Shown in pieces: positions 22,591 through 34,450 of a DNA stretch of 64,000 bases. The position numbers and the translations under genes were made by a program. Location of the stretch: NCBI GenBank assembly GCA_948099385.1, contig CANUEZ040000183.1:992001-1056000 (forward strand). The letters run 5' to 3'. Positions within the stretch are counted from its first letter, which is position 1. Each line of letters starts with the position of its first letter. The notes below the pieces were generated by a model. The model saw only the letters and a list, made by a program, of their open reading frames with translations, was not told the DNA's origin and ran no database searches. Origin of the DNA: Fasciola hepatica (taxonomy: Eukaryota; Platyhelminthes; Trematoda; Plagiorchiida; Fasciolidae).

Positions 22591-25500
22591 CTAGTAGCTC
22601 GCAACTCGCCCTGTAATTCGGAGGAGATTATGGGCCGAGTAATTGATTGATGAAGGATCACTGGACTCTTCGATCGCGAGTCTATCAGATTTGCGAGTAC
22701 GAGCGTATACCAGAGGGCAGCACGCGAGCTGCGGTCTGGCATGTGACTTAATGATCAGAAGCTGGCTATTGCGCATTCTCAATGCTGTGCAGGTAAGGGC
22801 TATAGTTCTTCTGGTCTTAGCCGCCTGGTAGGCTTCCTGTCCTTGGAAGGTAAGGGTGCCTGAATACTGTAGGCCGAGATTTCCCATTGGCGGAATAATA
22901 GGAATGTATGATCCGTCTTAGGCGAGTGATTCAGGAGGAATTTGGCTTTAACACGTGAGAACGGCACTATTACCAGCAAAGAAACTCATTTTCCAAATAC
23001 TGCACCATATGTCAAGGGCGTTCGGGTGATCAGCTATTTTTGGGAGTGTAAAGGTCAAGGCATAGGGCTCATTAGGATAGACAATTTTGATACCGTCGGA
23101 GAATAAAAACGTACTGCCATGGCGTATTACTTTGAATAACTCCTCAGTGTAGAGAAGAGATATAGTTGGCCTAAAACTCTGCCCTGTATAACACCACTTG
23201 GGGTTGGCTGGGATGATTAAAGGTAGCTCTAACGGCCGCTCTCTGCGATCAGTTCAAAATCTCGCTATTTGATGTTTGGCAGATTTCCCATAGCGGCTTC
23301 TTAGTGCCACTCTTGATGAACGGAAGGCCACAAAGTCGAATTTTCTGTCGCTGTCCAGCGACCTATCTTCCAGTTCGTCGGCAATACCAGATGCTTCGTG
23401 CTGTCAAGACTTGCATTTTGAACCCTTACCCTTTTTCCCACTGCTCCATTATCCGGAGAACTAACTTTCAGCTCACTGGTGCAATTCTAATGGCAAGGTA
23501 GTCACAAGGTCCGGGAAAATGTTGGGCTTCGGCCTTGCACCTGTGTAGAAATTCAAGACCTCAAGACTACTGCTTGCAATCCCATGCTAAGACAAGAAGA
23601 CAACCAAGAAAAGAGTGGGCCTGTTACTCCGTAAAATTCGACCTTGGCTAGCAGCTGAGCGTGATGCACGTGATCAAATGCTTTTATCGTATAAATAAAG
23701 ATAACGATAGATGCTCAGCTAGAGTCGGCTGAATTTGTGATGGGAATAGGGCAATCTAGTTGGCAGGTCAGATGCAACCCAGACTTTATGAAGCTATGTT
23801 GGTTGTTATTTATTAGCCCGTGTGCGTGGATAAGATGGGCAATCTTATCTCCAACTATTCGTTCCATTGTCCCAGATATAAAGGAGAATGTGGTTAGTGG
23901 GTCGGTAGTTAACCTGATCATGTAAGGCCCCCTTTTTGTCGGGGGATGATGGCGGATGTTCTCCACTGGGATAACGGTATACTTTTTGACGTGGGGAGAT
24001 TGAATAAGCTTAGCAAAAGCGTCACAATGCCCTGGCCACCAAGACAGATCGGAGCTGGAGGGGTACTATTAAGGCCAAAGGCGGCCAGAGGTCGAGTGGT
24101 GTTTAGCAGGTTTCGGACCTCAATAGGACTGGATACCACGGCTGACAAGGTATCGGCGGTCAGGTAGATGAGATCCTTGGTTGGATTATCCCGGTCTGTG
24201 TTGGGGGTAGAATAGCAGAAATTATTGAAAGCCTCAGCGGTTAACGGCAACAAGCTAATGTGAATTTTCTCTGATAAGAGCATATATGGTGTTTTGTTCG
24301 GTTGCGAGTTTTACTAGGGCCAGAGTTATAGGCCATTTTATTCGCTCGGTTGAGGGCGCAAAGTTCTTGCCCTTTTAGCGGGTTTTGCTTTTCGCGTAGA
24401 AGCTGAAGTGAGAGGTGGCTGGGGCAGAGGAAGGTAGAGAGGTCGTTGGTCCCTTCAAAGGCTTGTGGCTGCTTTATAAGTTTACTTTGCCTTTTTTGCT
24501 GCCTATGTGTCTTTATCACAATGACTTTGACTATCTCGGAAAAAAATGTTGTTCATAGAGGTGAATAAGTTGTGGTACATCACATCCGGCACCAGCTGAT
24601 GACCGGACGTTAGGAAGAAGGCATCCCATGTCTGATCACGCAGGATAGCGGGTGAGAAGCGTCTATTCAAATTTTGGAAAGATTTCTGATTTAAAGGCTT
24701 CTGCGTTGGTTCAGTTGTACGAAAAATTCGCAGTTTATGACCTTGTGATCACAACCAGGAAAAAGGTTGAGGGCACTGGCTTTTACACCTCGGAGGCTCA
24801 AGTAAAGATAAGGCCATGAATATTGTTTCTGCTGTTTGGTAATGTTATGTTAATTCCACCCACCTGCTGGGAAACGAGATACGACTACGTAGTCTCGACG
24901 AAGATTTCAGGGTTGTTTAACAGATGCCATGGGGGTGGAAGTCCCCTGCTATGATTTTGGCAACTTGTGGGATTTCAGCTGTGCGACAGAAAGCACCGGC
25001 GACTGTATCTACGTCATCCGTGCTGCAAACCGGCGGACAGTAGATACAACCAACGACGAGCTGTACCTGAAGCAGTGGCATGGGGATTCAAACAGAGTCT
25101 TGGATCTCATCAAGGGCAGGAAGCTGGAGTGCGGTCCAAGGCTGTTGTTCCTATTAGAAACACATCCGCCAACTTGTCTCTCACATCTGTTAGTAACGAA
25201 TATATTATAACCTGGTGTGAAGGTGCGCTGGAGGGGAGTTTTCTCCGTAAGCCAAGTTCCAGTTATGAAGATCGCATCCAAGTGAGATTGTAGTGCCGAG
25301 TTGCAGACGGATGTAAGTTTGACCACAACAGAGGGGGCATTGAAAAGTGGTACTGCAAAACTATTATTATGATGGCCACGATATCTGTTGAATATATCGC
25401 CCCTAAGGTTGGCTGCCAGGTATGAAGAAATTGTAGCCACCGGTGGACTGTAGGATGGTGTGGGAAGAGATATGCTACGAGAGGACGCAGGATAGTCAGA

Positions 25501-25712
25501 GAAAACGGAAAAACCGGAAAATTTGTATGAGGTGGATTTGAGTCCGGAAGCTCATGACTATTTTCGAATAGGGAGTAGGACGCATGGCGTGGTTGGGTAG
25601 GCCAAAAGTAATCAACCGGAACCGCACTTCGATAAAGTGCAGGCATAACCATCTGAATAGTTTCGCCGAGACTTACTTTGTCGTCGGTGGATGAAGTGTT
25701 ATTATGTTTCAC
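22591..25712 (-). mobile_element. LINE-B2: decayed CR1/Jockey-group LINE
   Basis: Minus strand, in order: the end of ORF1 (25263-25712), the APE endonuclease start (25009-25440: D-A-I-F-I-T-G-T-W-L-T), RT N-terminal part (23918-24283: A-E-A-F-N-N-F, then S-T-P-P-A-P-I-C-L-G-G), further RT (23715-23966) and RT thumb (22591-22887: S-H-A-R-P-Q-L-A). It is broken into many frames and the RT active site is not visible. It fills most of the spacer between the BEL-1 inverted arms and resembles LINE-B1 (same A-E-A-F and L-G-G blocks near 180-330). Confidence 0.7.
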
Positions 25713-27268
25713 TCAACCTGGAGGCGAAAAACTGATTGAGACAGGACAGTAAGGCCCAGGTCCCCGAGGTGAGACGACTGGCTTAGCTGATAGCTCTAAC
25801 CAATTTATTTATGAGTTCGGTAAGGGTACTGGAAGAAAGACTGGGATGACCTGTTTTTGCGTCACGATGACACTGAACACCATCTAGCAGTCCGTCAGCA
25901 AGAGGCGTCATTTTCGCTGGCATCTTGATTCCAAGCTCGTTAGGAACTGTAACGGACTCCTAGTAGCCGTTAAGATACTCGTAAAACAGTCCAAAAACCA
26001 TAGGCTTCCAAAGGGGGGGGGTCATTCCGGCTATTTATAGAATAACCACAAATATAACACAGAAGCCGTACGGACCCTAACGATAACCGCTGTGAGAATC
26101 GAATTCGGGCAAACCTGTATTCGGTAGAAAAGTAAGGCAGGCACTAGTACATGCAGGCACAATAAAAAGCCAACAAGTCGGCAAGCTCGTGAGCTGAGGC
26201 TATAAGCAATCAAAAGAGCAAGACAACGGTACAATCGCGCTAAGCTGCACAAGGTTGCGCAAATTGTGACACAATCTGATTGGTCAGTGCTGTCCGGTCC
26301 GAAACACGGCAGACGTCAGCTATTTACGTGCATGTGGGTGCGTGTGAGATTGTCGGTCTAAGCACGCGCTCATTCAGGCCAAACACAACAGGGGACGAGA
26401 ATTTAAAAAACAAAGATCTGGCCGCTGTACCAGCTGTGGGTGAACATGGCATCGACGGTGAACAGAAAAGACTCGGTGTCAAAGCGCGGAGTTTTTCTAC
26501 GGATGCGAGTTTGCTCCTTCTTCGTGAGAATCATGTGGATGCAGTAGCATGCGGTAGCTAAGTGGAACCGGGTCCTAACACAATACTGGCCTATGCGCAG
26601 GCTGGCCAGGGGTGGTTTTCGTGGAACAGTATTTCGCGGGGCAAGGCTAGATTTTACGAAAAATGCGAGGAAAAGAGCAATGAGACCAACGCTTCAGAGC
26701 CCGATGTGAGAGTATCGGGTGAAGCTAAAGACAGCCTCAAACAGCTACTGTTGAGAGATTGATAGCATCTGCGTTGTCGAGTTTCGATTAACATCGGCCC
26801 AACGGCATTTCCGTGCCCACGGATCACACGCCCGTATAGTTGAAGATGCCGCGTAAGATCCGTCCGAAAAAGAGTCCAGGTTCCATCCTGGGCGCCACAC
26901 TGACCGATGGTCTCATTTCCCAGTGAGGGGTCAGCCCCTTTTACGTACACAGGACTCAGCAACGGTACCGACGAAGCCCATGTGGCCATATGGATCTTCC
27001 TGAGAGAGGGCAAAGCACACTAGCAGAAAACACTCGTTTGCGGGTGCAGTCAGATGATGGACCACAATAACAAGCACGAAGCCGACGTCCAGTGTAACTG
27101 TAGTCTACAGAAGATAAGAAAAAAGCGGAATTGAAATTCAAGACTGTAGTTCCTCCAGCCTGCAGACTGGTAAAACCATGGCTAGCTACAAAACCTAGTA
27201 CCAGCTATAAGGTGCAAAATTTGAAACGACCCAGGCGAAACGGACAGGATTTTGTAATCGGTGAACAT
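25713..27268. other. Unassigned stretch holding an unknown ORF
   Basis: No transposon domain recognised. A run of nine G occurs near 26015. The only coherent coding candidate is the plus-strand frame 26280-26762, listed separately. Confidence 0.4.
26280..26762 (+). other. Unknown open frame with one internal stop
   Basis: Two open stretches in the same frame (26280-26561 and 26562-26762) are divided by one TAG, giving about 160 codons. The second part is charged (K, E, D-rich, residues about 115-155). I do not recognise it. No splice or promoter evidence. It could be a decayed exon, an unknown repeat or chance. Confidence 0.2.
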
Positions 27269-27643
27269 TGCATCGACAGGTTGTGAGAAATCTCCTCAGA
27301 AACAACAAAATGTCATGCTTCCTTGACATCACTCACTCACTTACACTATTGGCCTGTTTCTATGCACTGTATGTTTACATGAACCGACGTTTGGCTGTTC
27401 GCGTCCAATGCGCCATTCTGTCATATACTTATTGTGGACCTGCATGACGCGCGTGCTCCTTTCTCGCACGCCGCAGTTTGGCTCTCGTTTTCTGAGTCCT
27501 TGTGACCGCATAATTGAGGTTTGTATCTGTTTTATGTCGTCGTTCATTTGATAATGGAGTATCGTAGAACTTCACGGATAATCGCGTTCTGATTTCGGGA
27601 TCCATTTCGAATTTGGCTACGTATTGCTCAAAGGCGTCTTACA
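27269..27643 (+). repeat. BEL-1p 5' LTR
   Basis: 375 bp, starting TGCATCGACAGG (expected TGTAACAACCGG) and ending CGTCTTACA. From about 27313 it is identical to the BEL-1m 5' LTR; its first 45 bp differ. It differs clearly from its own 3' LTR at 37216-37591. Confidence 0.85.
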
Positions 27644-27675
27644 ACACTCAACTGATCAACTTGGAGTGAGAAAAT

Positions 27676-28770
27676 ATGCAACATGCCAAGAAAAGGAGCG
27701 AAGCAATCGGAATCTGGACAGGAAGTAATACGGCAAGTCACTGGGGTTTATTGGATACTTTTGATTCTACAGTAAATGTTAGGTCACCTAGTCCTCTCGG
27801 TGCCAGCTCATGCAATGCTGAGGGTACTGCGGATTGCAAGAATGTCGATGTATTCAAGCTGAGGATATTAGACCTGGAACAGCAACTGTTGTTGTCTAGG
27901 CAACAGGCCCAGGAAGCAGGAGAGAAGTGTAGGCAGAACGAGGGTGAGCAAACGACCGACGAATACGACCCATCCGGCAGATCAGGACAAATTAAAGTAG
28001 GGAACTCTGCGCCGGCCGTCGAATATAAAACATCGACGCAACCAAAGATTGATTTACCAGAAGTGGAACTGATAGTTTTCGACGGACGATCTGAACGATA
28101 TCGCAAGTTCATCAGGCAGTTTGAAACTTTCGTCGAAAACAAGATAACCGACCTCGGGCAAAGGCTTCTCTATCTGACTCATTACTGTCGAGGCCGAGCA
28201 AGAGAAGTTGTCGATGGGTGCACAGTGCTTGACCCAAAACAGGGCCACACACGGGTAAGGAAGATTTTGAGGGATCTTTTCAGCCAGCCACTCAAGGTAA
28301 CACGCAATCTAACAGAGAGCGTGATGTTAGAGGCCAAAAGAACCGAGGGCGGCGTCTACACAATGGCCGACTTACTGATCAAGCAAAACTGTTCAATAGC
28401 CCTCGACCATTTAGGTTACATGGCTGACCTTGATGCGATGCACACCTTGGAGTGCATAGCCCGTCACCTCTCTTCCGAACAACAGGTTCAGCGGGTGAAA
28501 GAGGCGGAACGTATAAGTCGGAGCGACCGCGAGGCTAACTTCGAAGACTTGGCCGAATACTTGGGCAGGCAAGCCGAGATAGCCAACAGTAAGTTTGGCC
28601 GACTCATTCGCGATAGTAACCGGGTTAACGTGCTTAGCAACAGCCAGAATCAAACCACTGCACGGAAACATCTGAAATATAAGCCTTGGACCAATTCACA
28701 CGGCATTCCACGTGAGGCTATAGCTCATCCAAGTTGCAGGTCCTGCGACGCCAACTTCTCGGTTTGCTAG
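27676..28770 (+). pseudogene. BEL-1p Gag, 364 residues, C-terminally truncated
   Basis: The ATG at 27676 lies 33 bp after the LTR. Residues about 60-95 form a likely short coiled coil (L-R-I-L-D-L-E-Q-Q-L-L-L). Residues about 125-330 are the BEL capsid-like domain: V-E-L-I-V-F-D-G, then F-I-R-Q-F-E-T-F-V, then H-Y-C-R-G-R-A-R-E-V-V, then K-I-L-R-D-L-F. Gag assembles the cytoplasmic particle in which cDNA is made. The frame stops after C-R-S-C-D-A-N, so the zinc knuckles and the Gag-protease junction (over 100 residues in BEL-4) have been deleted; protease sequence follows within 35 bp. The identical break in BEL-1m shows it predates their homogenisation. Confidence 0.85.
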
Positions 28771-28803
28771 CAAACTAATACGGCTGGGGTAGTTGCTGCA
28801 GGA

Positions 28804-29570
28804 GTGATGACCCCGACCGGGGTGGCCAAAGCGTTGGCTCCCGTCGAAAGTGTATCGGACACTACCCTGATGAGGGAGCGGTTTGCCGATAAGCCCCGGC
28901 TCGCTACAAGCACGACTCCGTTAGCGGTGAGCACGGAAGGCGGAACACAAGTAATGACTGCAGACCAGTTGAGGTCACAGCTCATCTTGTTAGACACTAG
29001 CGAGCGAATCAAATCAACGAAGGCACTCACATTAGCTGATTTCCCCGTGCAAGCACCGAGGTCGGTGAATGCAATTTTAACTATGTGGCCCCACCTGCAG
29101 GATGTAACCGTTGTAGACTGAGAGGAAGACGAGTTGGACCTCCTTATCGGCTGCGACGTGCCAGAGGCATATTGGGTACTCAACCAGAGAGCGGGCAGCC
29201 GCCAGGCACCTTATGCCGTACGCACAGCACCAGGACGGATGGTGTATGGTCCAATAGGGGAACGTGGTTCCATAAATTGCGTATCAGTAGAAGAGAAACC
29301 GCATGGAGTATCAATTGCGGCGACTACATGAGAAGGAGTTACACGACATCGGAGACGAAAGACTATCGCTGTCTCAAGAGGACCATTTCGTTTTGCAAAC
29401 AGTGCGGCAATGAACTGGAGGCCTTAAACAACAGTTTGAGGTTTCCCTTCCATAACGCACACCGGCTGACCGTTGGGTTGATAACAGAATCTATGTTCTG
29501 CAAAGACCACTGTGATAAAAAGAACACTTCGTTCGGGGCCAGGATCTGTGGCAACGATGTGCGAAGGTAA
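28804..29570 (+). pseudogene. BEL-1p protease and RT N-terminal region, inactive
   Basis: 28804-29121 (105 residues) matches the start of the BEL-5 Pol (60387-63996): M-R-E-R-F-A-D-K-P, then L-A-V-S-T-E-G-G-T-Q-V-M-T-A. The protease active site reads V-E-S-V-S-D-T-T-L, whereas BEL-5 has V-D-S-G-S-D-T-T-L; the catalytic Asp and Gly are both replaced. After a TGA near 29119 the frame continues with D-L-L-I-G-C-D-V-P-E-A (29134-29331) and then shifts (29085-29570 carries the next piece). Enzymatically dead. Confidence 0.85.
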
Positions 29571-29597
29571 TGACGCAAAACGAAACCCTCGGCTCCG

Positions 29598-30480
29598 TTG
29601 AAAAGTGCTGCAACCACCGACGGCCGGAAGGGGATCTGGTACCTACCTCACCACCTGGTTCTTTACTCCGAGAAACCCGAAAATCTGCGAGTTGTTCTCG
29701 ACTGTGCAGCCAAGTTCCAGGGTAAGCCGTTACACGATCGCCTACTACATGGGCCTGACCGGACCACGCCACTGATTGAAGTTTCGTGCCGTTTCACAGT
29801 GTGTAGGGTGGCATTGTCCGCCAACATCATGGGTGTGTTCCTCCAGGTGAAGATACCGGTTGAACAGCGAGATGCGTTGCGTTTCCTGTGGTGGGCAGAG
29901 AACGACCGGGACAATGCAGTGATGGATTATAGGATGATCGTCCACCCTTTCGGAGCCATATTATCACCGTTCTGTGCAAACTACGCCCCTCGAGAGTCAG
30001 CGAACAAACGTGGAGATTTGGTCCATCGGTCGGTAGTAGAGAGCGTTGGCAGGACCTTCTACGTCGACGGCTATCTTGGGTCATTCGATGGTGCGGACTC
30101 GGCCAAGCGCTCTTCAGGTGCCTCACAAGATTGCTAGAAGAGAGTGGCTTTCATCTAACGGAATGGATGTCGGACGCCTCGGGATTGTTCAGAGTAATTC
30201 CGTACAACGGGAGGGCCGAAAGGGTTGGAGATTTGGACGGTTCTCCACTTTCCACCGAACGCATTCTAGGAATACAATAGAACGCGGAAACGGATGACTT
30301 TGTTTTCGAGCTAAGCGTTCCCAAGCTGCCAGTAACCCGTCGCGGCATGCTATCTGCTGCCTCTAGTTTGTTCGATCCGCTTGGTTTCGCCTTTCCTTGG
30401 CTATTACCCGAAAGATCCTGCTGCAGCGGCTCTGCCGTATGGAAGTCGATTGAGGCCAGCCACTGGACCAAGAAGACCGG
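29598..30480 (+). pseudogene. BEL-1p reverse transcriptase, catalytic residues lost
   Basis: 29598-30137 (179 residues) has the RT core: L-R-V-V-L-D-C-A-A-K, then D-R-T-T-P-L-I-E-V, then motif A as A-L-S-A-N-I (BEL-5: A-L-S-A-D-I), then H-P-F-G-A-I-L-S-P-F-C-A-N-Y-A (motif B region), then F-Y-V-D-G-Y-L (BEL-5: F-Y-V-D-D-Y-L). Two of the three catalytic aspartates are therefore gone. 30138-30480 continues through frameshifts with the thumb and connection. Confidence 0.88.
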
Positions 30481-31023
30481 TTGAGCTGGGAAGAATTTCT
30501 GAATACCTCAAAGAAACTAGGGGACATACGGATTCCACGATGTTTGCCCCCTGGTCATACAACACGGACAGGAGAACTACATGCCTTTTCTGACGCATCC
30601 GAAGTCGGTTATGGAGCCGTGGTACACGGACGATGGTGCACGGGAGATGGACAATATACCGCGAGGATCCTGTTCGCCAAAACCCACGTTGCCCCACTGA
30701 AGTCAGTTTCGATCCCGCGCCTTGAACTCAGCGCGGCCGTGTTAGCAGTCAGGGTGGTACAAGCTCTAAAGAGATGTTTCGACTTCTACATTTAGTGGGC
30801 CAGTTTTTGGACGAGCTCGACGATAGTACTGTGCTCCATTAACGACGTCGGGAGCCGTTTTAGTACTTTCGTTGCTAACCGACTCACGATCATCCACGAC
30901 GAATCGGCCATGAATCAGTGAGAAAATGTCAAGTCTGGCGATAACCCAGCCGGCCTATGCTCCCGATTTGCTACGTACCTCCGGCAACTCGACACGTGAA
31001 CGGGAGGGCCGAAATTCCTGCGG
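30481..31023 (+). pseudogene. BEL-1p RNase H, broken
   Basis: 30481-30795 (104 residues) contains H-A-F-S-D-A-S-E-V-G-Y-G-A-V (first catalytic Asp kept) and S-I-P-R-L-E-L-S-A-A-V (second acidic position kept), and stops where BEL-5 reads W-S-V-S-F-W-T-D-S-T. 30796-31023 holds the rest with stops. RNase H would degrade the RNA template during cDNA synthesis. Confidence 0.85.
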
Positions 31024-32466
31024 ATGCCCGAACAGGACTGGACCGTGTACGAACTAAAACCTCCTCTGGAATTAGAACTGGAGATCAATGGCCTAGTGAG
31101 GACGGCCACAGTCCTTGAAGCGACATTCATTTTGTCACGATTGGTCAGGTTTTCTTCCTGGATGAAGACACTTCGGGCATTAGTTTGGTTGGCCAGGTTC
31201 AAAGGACATTTGTTTGTCATGGAAGGGATCCGACTCTCCGGCCGGATACGAGTGGGTCCGATAAGCCCCGATGAATTACGAGCAGCAGATTACGATTTAT
31301 TCAAGATGATACAACGGGAAGCTTTCACCCGAGAACTCGAGAGGGCGGAAAAAGTGGGACCAATCGACAAAGGAATATCACCCCCGGGAGGCAACTTGAA
31401 GCACTTAAACCCCAAACTCAATAATGGACTACTACGGGTAAATGGTAGGCTGACCAACTCCCGCCTGAGCTTTGACACGAAGTACCCCATATTGGTACAG
31501 GCTCGACAAACTGTGATAGAACTAATGACCCAACACGTCCATGCCGTGGAGGAGCATGCCGGGGAAAGTCACGTGAAGAGCGTCATCCGAAAGCGCCCTT
31601 GGTTGCTTATAGGAATGGCGACTGTAAAACGCGTAATCCGACGTTGTGTACATTGTTGGAGACGCAACGCCGCAGCGAGCAAACGACACACGGCCCGCTA
31701 CCAGGATGCAGAGTGACGCCGGGCTGGTGGCCGTTCAGCGACACCGGGTTGGAAAACTTCGAACGCTTGTAGATCAAGTGTGGGAAGAGGTTGGAAAAAC
31801 GATACGGGTGTATTAGACGTGCATGAAGTCACGCGCGGTACACCTATTAGTTGTTCATTCGATGACAACCGACTTTTTCCTGCGGGCTTTGAAGCGCTTC
31901 ATCAACCAAAGAGGAGTGCCGGCAGATACATACTCTGATAATGGATCGAACTTCGCGGGCGCTCACCGGGAGCTGCAGCGTTGGCACAAAAACATGAACA
32001 GAGGCAAACTGCAGAAACGAAAATTGATCTATGGTATACAAAGCCACGTCAATCCCCCGCAGGCCAGTCATCGCAGCGGCGCATGAGAACGCCTGATCCG
32101 GTCCACCAGGCGAACATTGCTGTCGATCATTGAACAACAGCCGCCCGAGAGGAGTGCCTGATCAAAACAAGACCATTCGAGCTTGGGGATGCAGTGATGA
32201 TCACAGACGAACACGCGCCTTTCAGCACCTGGCCTTTGGGTGTGGTGATGGAAGCCATCGGAAGCTCTGACGGAATGATAAGAATTATGAAGTTGAAGAC
32301 CTCCAACGGAACGCTAATCTGCAACGCACGCAGTATCAATCTCCTTGAGAGTGAAGACGAAGAAGCCGATAACACGGAAACCCAGCAGACTATTCCACAT
32401 TCTTCTTTGAAATGGTTGAAGGAACCTCTCATGTGCGGGCGCATTCGTAAAATACTGGCGTATTGA
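31024..32466 (+). pseudogene. BEL-1p integrase, decayed
   Basis: 31024-31716 (230 residues) carries the N-terminal region, the HHCC zinc-binding site (H-V-H-A-V-E-E-H-A-G-E-S-H, then C-V-H-C) and is out of frame afterwards. 31823-32086 has the core piece with S-D-N-G-S-N-F-A-G (second catalytic Asp). 32194-32466 has the C-terminal piece ending L-L-E-S-E-D-E-E-A-D, also seen in BEL-5 at 60387-60581. Between 32100 and 32190 the part with the catalytic Glu and the following region is deleted compared with BEL-5. Confidence 0.85.
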
Positions 32467-32591
32467 ACCATCATGCACCCTGATATTTACATACTTACAT
32501 GGTACATGTTCATACTTCATGACCTCCATCAAACACGCTGCAATGTTCGTCGTTTTTCGTCGGTGTTACATAAGGCCTTTAGAATATGTAG

Positions 32592-32949
32592 TGTAAAGAA
32601 CAAATACTGAAAATCCTTCTGAATTTTCAACATGCTTTGCTAATTTGACTATGTTTAACATTACCTTGAAGAGCTTGCTCAAATACCACACTTTTCACGA
32701 TTGTTTATCCATGTGAGACATTTGAATTTGGCTTTTAACCGCTTCTGACTGTCGTGCTTGAGCCATGGGGTTTTGAGCCTTTGAGTTTTACTGTGAAGTC
32801 TATTTGGCCGCATACTTGAGGTTTGTACATATTTGTACCCTTTGTGAATGTCAATTTAGCACAGTAGGAACTATGAATCAATCTTGTTCTGATTTTGGGA
32901 TTCGTTTGAATTGGCTACGCGTTTCTCGATTTGCGAGAATTGACTCACA
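32592..32949 (+). repeat. BEL-2 5' LTR
   Basis: Starts TGTAAAGAAC and ends GACTCACA; 358 bp, the same length as the 3' LTR. Confidence 0.92.
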
Positions 32950-32959
32950 GTACTCAAGT

Positions 32960-34450
32960 GGATCCTGGACATGAAAACCCATCGGACGTGCCCAGACAAG
33001 GAACCAAGGAACTTTTGAGACAACAGGAATTAACTGGGCAAGTCTTTGGGGACGGTTTCGGCGTTACTGATTCCCTGGATAATGCTAGGTCCTCTAGCTC
33101 TGTCAGCGCCAGGTCATATATTTCTAACCGCCATGAGTTTCTTGATATTAGTACCTACAGAATGAGAGTGGTGGAATTAGAGAACGAGCTGCTGTTAGCC
33201 AGGAAGCAAGCATAGCCTCCTAAGCAAGGAACTGGTCTCAGAGAGCCAGAAAACATCCATATATTTCAAGATGTCAACGTCGAAACGGCACTGTGACCGA
33301 CGCACAAAAACCCTTGTGACCGCCGGAAACCACCGAGGTTTTGCATTCGACCTGCTGACAGTGGGGCTATCCCATTTCGACGGGCATCCCGAACAATACA
33401 ATATATTCATGAAAAAATTCGAAAATTTTGTTGGGAGCAAAGTTGCAGATCAAGGTCAAAGGTTTTCGTATTTATTACATTACCGTCGTGGGAGGGCCAA
33501 AAGTGCTATCGAAGGCTGCGCGGTGCTTGGTCCACCAGTGGGTTACATCAGGCCACGCAGAATCCTGAAAGATTTGTTTGGACAAACATTCAAGGTGGCT
33601 AGAAGCTTGATTGATGGTGTTTTATTGGAGGAAAACAGGACTGAGAGCAAGGCTGAATTACTGTCACATTTGGTGATAAAAATGCAGAATTGCAACATAT
33701 CACTGGAGCGCTTAGGATACCGGTCTGATTTGAATGCTTCGCACACACAGGAATGTATTGTTCGTTGTCTACTTATTGATTTACAGAGCCGATGGGCAAA
33801 AGGGAGCTGAAGAAATAAATACCCTTGGGCGGGAATCTACGTTCAACGATTTGACTAAGTTCATCGGTCGTCAATCTCTTATCACCAACAGCCGATTCGG
33901 ACAAATAGTACGCGAAAGTGGCAGGCTGGCACAAATGGAACTGACATCTGCTCAAATTGTAGGGAAGGACTGTAACCGAATTCGGCCTTTGGCTAACATG
34001 CACATGATAAGTCGAGAACCCGAGAGGTCAACTGAATGCAAGCTATGCAACTCCCTACATCGGTTACCAGATTGTCCGACCTTTCATTGGATGAGTGTGC
34101 CCAATCAGTGGTGCGCAGTAAAAAGGATTGGCTCATGCTTGATGTGTTTGAACAACTCTTATCGAGCCTCTGAATGCAGCTTAAGAATGAAATGTAACCA
34201 AGACGGATGCTTGGGTAATCATCACTCATTACTATATGGCCCTCTCAATGATAGGCCTATTCAGCCGAATGAGCCCAGAATTGTCTGTTCAACGGGGCAT
34301 GATGACTTCAAACCGGCGAGATTAGGCATCGTACCTGTCGACATCGTGAAAACTAAAGGATTTAGGATGGTCAATGCATTTCTGGACACGGGGTCGGATA
34401 CCTCGCTGATTACCCGCGAGCTTGTAGAAAACTGTGAACTAATCGGCTAG
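32960..34450 (+). pseudogene. BEL-2 Gag and protease start
   Basis: Three frames in series. About 32960-33215 is the Gag N-terminus (Y-R-M-R-V-V-E-L-E-N-E-L-L). 33271-33810 is the capsid-like part (H-F-D-G-H-P-E-Q-Y, H-Y-R-R-G-R-A-K-S-A). 33734-34450 continues with three Cys/His groups (C-K-L-C-N-S-L-H-R-L; C-L-M-C-L-N; C-N-Q-D-G-C-L-G-N-H-H) and the protease active site F-L-D-T-G-S-D-T-S-L-I, intact at the motif level. No ATG opens the first frame after the LTR. A stop at 34448 interrupts protease. Confidence 0.85.

Noticed and set aside
26010..26022. G9 run and C-rich run at 56926-56938 as quadruplex or regulatory sites
   Set aside because: Single homopolymer runs without the repeated-tract arrangement needed for a quadruplex; more likely tails or sequencing-prone spots.
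22103..27268. Inverted-repeat spacer as a cargo of a giant transposon with BEL-1 arms as ends
   Set aside because: The spacer is mainly a decayed LINE-B2; there is no transposase, and no target duplication was found around 16200 and 37591.
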